A stretch of 64,000 nucleotides of DNA from Spodoptera frugiperda (lineage: Eukaryota; Arthropoda; Insecta; Lepidoptera; Noctuidae): the NCBI RefSeq assembly GCF_023101765.2, contig NC_064230.1, forward strand, positions 2,728,001 to 2,792,000. The letters are read 5' to 3'. This document shows, piece by piece, positions 56,241 to 64,000 of the stretch (positions within the stretch are counted from its first letter, which is position 1; each line of letters starts with the position of its first letter). The notes beneath the pieces were generated by a model, which was not told the origin of the DNA, made no database searches, and saw only the letters and a program-made list of their open reading frames with translations. Made by a program: the position numbers and the translations under genes.

Positions 56241-56988
56241 AAGTATCATAAACATATTATATCTTACGTATGGTTGTACAGTCATTTTTCTAGTTGTCGT
56301 TGTATTGTCTGTTTTAGGTTTGGTAGGAAACCCGGGTCTATATCTAAACTGATTTTTATTCGGATCCTCTTCATCAATAGGTTTGATATTCAATTGTATT
56401 TGAGCATTATTAACTTCTCTGAAATCATAGTTCCATTCACCAGAGTTAAATGTCCTTAAACCATCGTCATTTGATTCTGTTTTCTTATTATTTTTAAGCA
56501 CAGTCTTAATTATGTCTATTGCGTCTTTTAAATCTGTGACTGAGCCTACTTTTGTTAATTTCAATTCTGAATGTACTTTATTGGTTAGTGCTGTGAAAAT
56601 AAAAAAGGTGTTAGCAACATTACCATCATATTTTTTTTAACTGTAACCCCACATTACGATATTCTCCTGTGTCGTGGGTGCGTTAACAAACATACAAGTT
56701 CACATACACATGACACCCAGACCTGAAACAACAATTTGTGGATCACACAAAGAGTTGGTCCGTGCGGGAATCGAACCTGCTACTCGCTTAACCTATAGTT
56801 TATGGGGTCGCCACCCATGCCACGGCCACCATAAAATACCATTTTATCATGATTTCGCTTTGTATGATCTTTCTGTAAACGCACACACGACACAGGAGAA
56901 AATCCTAGTTTGGGGCGACGTTTTATAAAAAAACAACACGGTACTTACACAAAACTGAAAATAATATTAAACAGCAACCTTTTAACAT
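56217..56988 (-). CDS. Predicted secreted protein (gene D), 3' end uncertain
   Basis: Exon 1 is 56988-56949 (13 codons plus 1 base) and exon 2 starts at 56590; the joining intron is phase 1 (donor GTAAGT, acceptor TTCACAG). The joined start MLKGCCLILFSVLSLTNKVH is a signal peptide. The mature part is Lys-, Asn- and Asp-rich with a helical segment VTDLKDAIDIIKTVLKNNKK, then a basic TTTTRKM stretch. There are two possible ends. Read through, the frame stops at TGA 56219-56217 inside an R1 SINE (137 aa). Alternatively a strong donor GTAAGA at 56267-56262 ends exon 2 at 56268 in phase 0, and a further exon lies at lower coordinates; the only candidate seen is 55400-55350. I favour splicing. No family recognised. 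Confidence 0.65.
56645..56785 (-). repeat. R2 tRNA-derived SINE in the gene D intron
   Basis: Inverse B-box GGGAATCGAACCTGCTACTC. The downstream tail to about 56925 is rearranged. Confidence 0.8.
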
Positions 56989-57224
56989 TTTTGCAATAGG
57001 TAGGTACTTATTACAATTTTGCTTGCTTCAATAACAAAAATATATGATTTCCTTTCACACCATAGCTCGAGAATGACATACAGAGAATATTTTATTGTTT
57101 TTTTAAATATTCAAATACAGAAATAAAATGGCTACTTTAACGACCGTTTTTATTGAAGAAAATAGCTATAAAGCAAACGTTTATTTATTTCGTTTTCAGA
57201 AAATTTTATTCTTTTTTTTCTTGA

Positions 57225-57500
57225 AAGAAAATTATCCAATGGATTCTCCCACCTTGGGCCTTACCTTGGGTGAGCAGTGCGAGAGGGACGCAGCTATGTA
57301 GGTTGTATAGCTCCGTCCCTCTCGCACTGCTCAATGATCGACCATTCTGACACAATTGTAATAGCAGACTAAGGCCCCTTGGGTGAGGCAAGAGAGATAG
57401 TGTTAGAGATTCGTACTGACTAAAAACCACCCCGTTCCTACTCCTGCTTTTCGAGCCGGAGCCCCGGTAAACCCGCTAGGTAGTCCGCAGCTCCGGATGT
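57225..57500 (-). mobile_element. R4 retroelement split by an M4 palindromic MITE
   Basis: 57225-57273 and 57378-57500 are the two parts of an R4 copy. The insert is a hairpin (CGAGAGGGACGCAGCTATGT / ATAGCTCCGTCCCTCTCGCA) ending GCAGACTAAGGCCCC. CTTGGGTGAG flanks it on both sides. Confidence 0.8.
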
Positions 57501-57549
57501 TTTCAGACGATTTTGCAAATACATAGTCCAGTTATTTAAGCTTAAATTA

Positions 57550-58255
57550 GGTAAGAATCTCGGAATGCGAGATACCCAGCTGTAAGTTTGTATATTCTTG
57601 TATATTGGCACCCTCAAACTTGTCTCAAAACCTAGATATGGTAGGGTGTAAGCAACTATTAAATTTTAAGGTCAAAGGTCCTCTGACCTTAAACCATATG
57701 TAGGTTTTGAGACAAGTTTTACACGGACTGCTCGAGCAGTTAGCGGCTGAGCGACATACACGGACGGCTCGAGCGGTCGGCGTCGACTGCTCGAGCGGTC
57801 GGCGTCGACGGCTCGAGCGGTCGGCGTCGACTGCTCGAGCCGTCGGTTGTTGACTGCTCGAGCAGTCCGTGTACGGCCGCCCAACTGCTCGAGCAGTTGA
57901 TTTTCTTTTGATTTTTTCAGCAGACGCCGCGAGGCCGCAAAGGGCGGGGGGCGGGAAGTCTGAGAGCTGTCGACTGCTCTAGAGAAGTCAACGGCTCGAG
58001 CAGTCCGTGTATGCCTCGCAACTGCTCGCGAGCGGTCGACGGCACGATGGAATTTCATCGTGCAGTTGACGGCTTGAAGCGGTCGCGACTGCTCGAGCAG
58101 TCGTGTGTACGGCAGCGAATGAATGGCTATAGTTCATCGCGCAGTCGCGGCTTCAAGCAGTCGGTTATAACTGCTTGAAGCCGTCCGTGTACGGCTGGCC
58201 TTAGGGGGTCAATATACAAGTATATACAAAATGACAGCTGGGTATCTCGCATTCC
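57550..58255. mobile_element. Inverted-repeat element with a CTCGAG-rich palindromic core
   Basis: AATCTCGGAATGCGAGATAC near 57555 returns inverted near 58240. The core 57725-58190 is GC-rich and built of many variants of CTGCTCGAGCAGT and GGCTCGAGCGGTCGGCGTCG. Its composition is unlike the AT-rich surroundings. Confidence 0.85.
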
Positions 58256-58391
58256 GAGGTGAACTTACGTATGTACTATAATTACTGGACTAATATTATT
58301 TTGATATAATAAAATAGGTATAGATAAAACAATATGGTAGGTACTATAGAGAAGTTAAAAATAAAGAAAAACGTTTTACATAAAATAATAA

Positions 58392-58397
58392 TTTATT
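58392..58397 (-). terminator. Possible polyadenylation signal of gene E
   Basis: AATAAA on the minus strand about 220 bases past the stop at 58615. Confidence 0.4.
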
Positions 58398-58614
58398 AAA
58401 TACTTCACAAGATAAAATTAACTAAAACTAAGATATTAAAATTAACTAAAACTTTAATATCTTAGTTTTAATAGTAATATTATAGCGTAGCTTATGTCCG
58501 AATACTCAAACGCTACTCAATTTTAAGTCGCTCTCAAAACTAGTTCTACGAACTTTGTCATCTACCCTATTGCATGTCTAGAAAGGTTTTTGCAACTGGC
58601 TTTTAAAATGGATT

Positions 58615-61600
58615 TCAATCATCACAATCCTCATTGTCTCGATCCTTATGATGCCCATAATTAATGGATGGCTTCGATATTCTGTAACCACCCGTGGTCT
58701 TCGTAGAACCTGTGGACGAAATAAGTTTTTAAACTGACATGGTCACTAACACTATCATTAGAACTTGAGACGGGATATTTACCATGTTTATTTATGTCTA
58801 TGAGTTTCCGATATTTCGGCACTGTTGCAAGCGCCATGATCACGGATGCAACAGTGTTAAAATATCGGAAACTCATAGACATAAATAAACATGGTAAATA
58901 TCCTGTCTCAAGTTCTAATAATTGTGGAGGAAAATTTCAAATAGGTATATCATCTTGCGCCAAGTATGGGCGTTCCTCCTTCCTTATTATCCTAGGTATA
59001 AAATAGGATACTTTTTATCCTGGAAAAATACGTAAAAAAAACTTCATTTTCAGTTTTATACTACAGAACGCGAGCTCAACAGCAGTAGCTCAATAGAGGG
59101 ATCTCCTTAATTATTATGGGCCTAGCCGTATTTGGGTCCAATAGATATTTATAAGATGTCATTGTCAGAGTTACTCAAAATGGAGAAATAAAACATCCAC
59201 GCGAAGACAGACATTCGCGCGGACGGAATCGCGGGCGGAAGCCAGTAATTAACTAAAAGTGAAATGACTAAGCAAACTCTCGCACGGTCCTCAAACTATT
59301 ATCGTAACTGAGACTTACCCCCGTATTCTGAGACCTCGATACAAGGCGGTCTGAATATTCTAGTTTGCTTCAGAAACGTGGCTACCATCGAGGTGTCCAA
59401 ATGCCATCCCCTGAATAATTCTTTTAAACCACCCTTTAAACTGCGGAAGCTATGTTCGGAGTCTAAAAAACAATATGACATAAGTATAATAACTGTGGGA
59501 GAGCCATGCTTCAGCACGAATGGGCCGGCTCAACCGGAGTGATACCACGGCCGGGCAGAAAACCAATGTGAAACAACGTGTTTCGTTATGTGAGTGAGGT
59601 TACCGGAGGCCCAATTCCCCCCTTCCCAATCTTCCCAATCCCCAATTCCCGAACCCTTAAATTCCTAACTCCCAAAAAGTCGTCAAATTGAATTAATTGT
59701 CCGTCAGTGAAACTAGGCGCTCGTTGTAAAGTGTAGCTTCGAATGAAGAAGAACGAGCAAAAAACTCCATCGTTACTCTTTTTAAAAAAAGGTTTTTTTT
59801 TCAATATCTCTGATAGGTACATTGTTTGATCATTTACCTATTGTACACAGGGTGACTGGTAATTAGTGAACGATATTTTAACATGTGATTGTACTCATGA
59901 TTACAAACTACTTTTCCGAAGAAACTTTTTTTGTTTACTCATTAGTTTACCTTTTATCCGGGTATCGAACCCGAGATCCCTTGTTAACGAGGCAGTCAGT
60001 TAACCGTTAAATCGTAGTTTTTAGTTAATTTACTTACTAACCTTTTATAATTACATTAAAGATAGTTGTTAGAGCTGTATAATCCCATTGGAATATTCTT
60101 AACCGTATATTACTGATTTGGTACAACGTAGATATAATTTCTTCTTTTGTATATTCAGAAGTATTCAAACTTAACAAATGAGCCAATCTGAAAAACAAGA
60201 TTAAGTAAATTAAGTGTAATTTATAGTCACTGCTACCTTTACATGAGCTGCTGTTTACCTGTGAACATTAGCTCATGACGATACCTAAGTACGTATCGCC
60301 TGGACAGTCACCGCTACCATCAGTTGACTGGACAATCTCTTTACATCAGCTGCTGTTTACATGTGAACATTAGCTCATGACGATACCTAAGTACGTGTGT
60401 CGCCTGGACAGTCACCGCTACCATCAGTTGACTGGACAATCTCTTTACATGAGCTGCTGTTTACATGTGAACATTAGCTCATGACGATACCTAAGTACGT
60501 GTGTCGCCTGGACAGTCACCGCTACCATCAGTTGACTGGACAATCTCTTTACATGAGCTGCTGTTTACATGTGAACATTAGCTCATGGCGATACCTAAGT
60601 ACGTGTGTCGCCTGGACAGTCACCGCTACCATCAGTTGACTGGACAATCTCTTTACATGAGCTGCTGTTTACCTGCGTACATCGCCGTCGGTGTGCGTCA
60701 CTTGTTTCGGTGCCCAGTCGTCTTTATAGCCTTTTAAACGTGGGGTGATTAGATCGAGGCAATGTGTCCATTTCTGTGGCTTATTCCTTTCCTCTTCATC
60801 CAAGTAGTACCTTCGGTGGAATACATTGGCTGGTGTCACACGGTTCTTGTTATTAACTGCGTTGAGTGGTAATCTTTCCAGTTTCTTTCGTGTAGATTTT
60901 CGTTGCACCTGTAAAGCACGTTGTTTTATGCATAAGTACATACTAAATACCGCCGTAAGCATAATTTTCTTTTTTTGTGGGGGGAAAATCGTCCTAAACC
61001 ACCCTATTCCACTCCAGTTCCTACTCCTGCTTGTCGAGCCGGAGCCCCGGTAAACCCGCTATTAATTTTATGGAAAGAAAAGAAGAAAAAAGAAAAAAAA
61101 GAAAGATTTTAGAGGGCAGACATATGACCTGATGGTAGGCAATCATGTTGCATGGTCGCCGCCTATGGACACTTCAAACCAGAGGCGTTACAAGTGCGTT
61201 GCCTTTTGGGGGTTAGGAATTTAAGGGTTTGTTGGGGAATCGGGGATTGGTAAGGGAATTGGGCCTCCGGTAACCTCACTCACACAACGCAAGCGTTATT
61301 TCACGTCAGTTTTCTGCTCGGCCGTGGTATCACTCCGGTCGAGCCGGCCCATTTGTGCCGAAGCATGGCTCTCCCACCCTTATTTGTTTGACTGTACGGT
61401 TGGCGCGGTGGCTGGGCAACTGGCTGCCGTGCAATGTGTAGCGGGTTCGATTCCCGTACGGAACAATTCTTTGTGTGATCCACAAATTGTTGTTTCGGGT
61501 CTGGGTGTCATGTGCATGTGAAATTGTATGTTTGTAAACACACCCACGACACAGGAGAAAATCCTAATGTGGGGCAACGTTATTTTGTAAAAAAAAATAT

Positions 61601-63254
61601 TACCTTTGGTATTTTTACATCGTGAGTCGTATTCCGATTTCCTTTTCCTAAATTACGGTCTTTAGGTTTCGGATAATTCTCCATTATTGGTTTTATAAGT
61701 AGTTGCTCCGGTTCAGTTATAACGAAATCGTAATAATCATGTTGTTTGAAAGATTTTGTTGTTTCTTTAGAGTTGGGCTTTTCCTGATCTTTTTGTTGAG
61801 ATTGCTGTTTGAGCCTATCTGTTGCTGTTTCTATATTCGTCGTTGTTGCTGTTGTTAAAGCTGTAAGAGTGGGGATATTAGTGATTAATGTTGAGATGAG
61901 ATAGAGAGAAACGTCACGTCTTTTAGCCCTGATGGGGTAGGCAGAGGTGCAAATTATGGCAAGAAAACTACGGACAGACTAGCGACGGGCGGAGCGGGCG
62001 AAGCGGGCTAAGCGGGCGATGGGAACACTACACTGCTATTCGAAACAAGAGCGCCGACTCTGGCCTGCGTTTAATGTGTTAAAATAATCTACAAGACGGA
62101 CATTGAAATAAATAAATTGTCATCTTTAAACGCAGGCCACACCGCCAGCTAGGCGAGCGAACATCGTTTGACCTTCTTACATACTTCGATTCACACCATG
62201 AGCTATCGACTAACCTAACGAGCTAAGCTGACGAAATATCCGACGATTCCAGCAAAGCTACTCGTTTACCTCGTTGGTGCTTCGCTAGCTTAGCTCGCCC
62301 GGCAGCCCGCTCCCGTGTTTCGTTCGCCGGCCTCCCCGTTTCGAGTAGACTAGTCGACGCTCGTGTTTTGAATAGCAGTATAGGCCGCCCGGGACAAGCC
62401 AGCCGCAACCTCCCCTACCGCTACAACTCCTGTGCACCAGGATCTACAGTAGATACCATGAAAACATCGGAACATTGAAGTCCGGCGCGTCCCAGGGAAA
62501 TGAATGAATTTCGTGGATCCCGCAACGAAATAATTCGGAAGATATTATTTATTAGAGGAGAAGAAAAAGAAAACGATAGTTTCCATTTCCCTCGGTGATT
62601 TGAATGCAGGAGACAGAATGACTTCAGCCTTAAGGTACAAAAAAGACTGCACAACTGGGAGAAGCCTAGTCACTAAGCACCACGGAAATTTGACTTAAAA
62701 CTAAAATACTAAACGGGTCCTATGCGTGAGCTTGTTATACTAGCTTCAATTATACGTATGACAAAAACGTCTAAACGCACGGAAATTTGCTCGAGACTCC
62801 ACAAGGTCCGTGTAATGAACTTTTTTCATAAGTACACCTGATGAAACAATAAAACCACTCTATTACCGTCTCTCGTGTGTCCGTAGTTTTCGGTGTGCAC
62901 CCTATAGTTTAACTCGCCAATACTTCAGGTAGTTTGTATAGTTTCCTTCATTCGCTTCGCCCGCGCGTCCGCTAGTTGACGGCGGGGCCTGCGCTTTATT
63001 AAATAATAAAAAAAGCAACGTCACGCCTTTTATCCCCGAAGTACGTATACGGGCTTCTCCCAGTTGTGCAGTCTTTTTTGCGCCTTTTGGCTTAAGTAAT
63101 TCTGTCTCCTGCATTAAATTCACCGAGAGAAGTGGAAACTATCGTTTTCTTTTTCTTCTTGTAACCACTCGGCCAACGAGGCAGTCTATTAGATAATAAA
63201 TTATAAAAATATCTTACCTAATATAGTAATAAATCCCGCGCATGGAACTAACAT
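58615..63254 (-). CDS. Predicted secreted basic protein, 304 aa, six exons (gene E)
   Basis: Exons in order: 63254-63218, 61860-61604, 60908-60673, 60187-60042, 59462-59319, 58709-58615. All GT-AG; phases 1, 0, 2, 1, 1; total 915 coding bases. The joined start MLVPCAGFITILALTTATTT is a signal peptide. Then comes a Gln/Lys/Thr-rich region, a basic stretch (QRKSTRKKLERL), and a conserved-looking core over exons 3 to 5 (KPQKWTHCLDLITPRLKGY, EYTKEEIISTLYQISNIRLR, FRGWHLDTSMVATFLKQTRI). The tail is hydrophilic and ends EDCDD. Only four Cys in the precursor. No family recognised. The intron after exon 3 is almost entirely 104-bp satellite. The six phase-consistent junctions make this very unlikely to be chance. 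Confidence 0.8.
58762..58920. mobile_element. Near-perfect hairpin, family M5
   Basis: AACTTGAGACGGGATATTTA at about 58761 pairs with TAAATATCCTGTCTCAAGTT ending near 58915, and the inner 50 bases per arm also pair. It lies in the last intron of gene E. Relative at 10265-10550. Confidence 0.85.
58970..59240. repeat. LINE-type 3' tail
   Basis: Matches 6540-6800 (TATTATGGGCCTAGCCGTAT shared). Lies in the last intron of gene E. Confidence 0.75.
59492..59950. repeat. R1 SINE, LINE tail and dispersed repeat in intron 4 of gene E
   Basis: 59492-59690 R1 (+); 59715-59800 a LINE tail; 59848-59950 the AGGGTGACTGGTAATTAGTG repeat. Confidence 0.75.
60231..60672. repeat. 104-bp tandem repeat array (S104) filling intron 3 of gene E
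   Basis: About four units in the same orientation as at 168-1080. The last unit ends CTGCTGTTTAC at 60672, so on the gene strand the intron begins GTAAACAGCAGC, which is both splice donor and repeat. Confidence 0.95.
60975..61590. repeat. R4, R1 and R2 copies in intron 2 of gene E
   Basis: 60985-61055 R4 (-); 61130-61378 R1 (-); 61388-61590 R2 tRNA-derived SINE (+), ending just before exon 2. Confidence 0.8.
61905..63165. repeat. Intron 1 of gene E: nested inverted repeats
   Basis: GCTATTCGAAACAAGAGCG (62035) pairs with a diverged inverse near 62355-62380. 62370-62640 matches 43020-43250. AGACTGCACAACTGGGAGAA (62644) returns inverted near 63055, followed by the inverse of the 62570 segment at 63125-63165. 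No exon recognised. Confidence 0.65.
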
Positions 63255-63259
63255 TTTAC

Positions 63260-64000
63260 TTAATATATTATCTGTGTAATTTAAAAACTAAATTATATTT
63301 AAAACGATACGAAACGACAAAATAATTATTAATAATATGTAATATCGAATAAAAATTTCTGTTACATATTTTTTGGATTAAAAAAAGAAACCAACTTGGG
63401 TTTGGCTTGCACTGTTTTTCATTTTAGTAATTTAATTATTACTTTAAAAGTAAGACTAAATTAAAGGAATGATTAAAATCATTGAATCGTTTCAAAAACA
63501 ATTTGTTTTAAATCATTACACCTCACAACGCAATCAGAGTTTTTTTTATGAAACACAAAACGAGTAGACGTATCACCTGATGGTAAGCAATCGCCGCCGC
63601 CCATGGACACTTGAAACACCAGAGGCGTTACCCACCTCAAAGAGGCTCAAAGCAGGAACAGGAACGGGGTGGTTTTTAGTCAGTAAGAGTCTGATACTCC
63701 CTCCCGTCTCCCCAAGGCGGGAGAAGGCACTGGATGATTTAACCCCTCAAAAAAAAAAAACTGAGAACCCAATAGACTTGACGGTAAACCATGCAATTTT
63801 CTAAAGAATTTGACAATGTACCCTTCTACTAATAGGGATGATGATGGGGTATGAAAAATAAAAATCTATCCAGTCCGTCAGCTAGGTAATTGAAAAATAT
63901 TAGACACTTATCTTTTCTTATTTTATCTTTAATAATAATAAAATCTTTATTCGCCGAAATATGGTACAAAAAAGTTGATAACAGTAAATTATGTAGCTAA
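63260..64000. repeat. Right end, no gene recognised
   Basis: 63545-63632 is a truncated R1 (-) joined to R4 (+) 63640-63755. 63834-63900 matches 22305 and 48470. The rest is AT-rich. Confidence 0.6.

Noticed and set aside
58615..63254. Genes A and E are both 304 residues long, suggesting paralogy
   Set aside because: No shared motif, exon structure or composition beyond the signal-peptide exon; the equal length appears to be coincidence.

Overview
This is eukaryotic DNA, almost certainly from a moth or butterfly, most likely a noctuid-type moth. The evidence is short exons with GT-AG introns, AT-rich spacers, and a very dense load of small retroelements (several SINE-like families, truncated non-LTR retrotransposon tails, palindromic MITEs) of the kind seen in Lepidoptera. 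Nothing bacterial or viral was seen. Most long open frames are chance frames inside repeats. The real genes were found by joining short exons whose splice sites and codon phases agree.

Layout. (1) 1-5065, minus: 3' part of an unrecognised Tyr/Pro/Ser-rich protein gene that runs off the left edge. Two of its exons are duplicates built on a QGYPYV motif, and a possible 5' UTR exon lies at about 8187-8400. (2) 5100-13900: no coding exon found, almost wall-to-wall repeats. (3) 14188-32707, plus: fourteen exons of a leishmanolysin-like (invadolysin, peptidase family M8) metalloprotease with HExxH zinc site, third zinc His, NEAM Met-turn and a GPI-anchor-like tail. The N-terminal exons were not found. 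A separate two-exon secreted-protein gene (15387-16888, minus) sits inside one of its introns. (4) 33000-39240: repeats only. (5) 39385-41976, minus: small secreted protein, 116 aa, with a TATA box and initiator at good spacing. (6) 44550-63254: four more predicted secreted-protein genes, B (44550-46564, plus), C (48738-54007, plus, two divergent Kazal-like domains), D (56268-56988, minus) and E (58615-63254, minus, six exons). (7) 63260-64000: repeats.

Six of the genes (A at 15387, B, C, D, E and F at 39385) share one architecture. A first coding exon of 7 to 30 codons carries part or all of a signal peptide and ends in a phase-1 intron. The mature parts are unlike one another, and I recognise only the Kazal-like pattern. 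This looks like a cluster of fast-evolving secreted proteins beside a membrane-anchored protease; any functional link is inference.

The most unusual non-coding signal is a 104-bp tandem repeat at four sites. It fills nearly the whole of two introns in two unrelated genes, and in both its outermost unit ends at the same base, at the 5' splice site. An 89-bp satellite likewise sits in introns of two genes.
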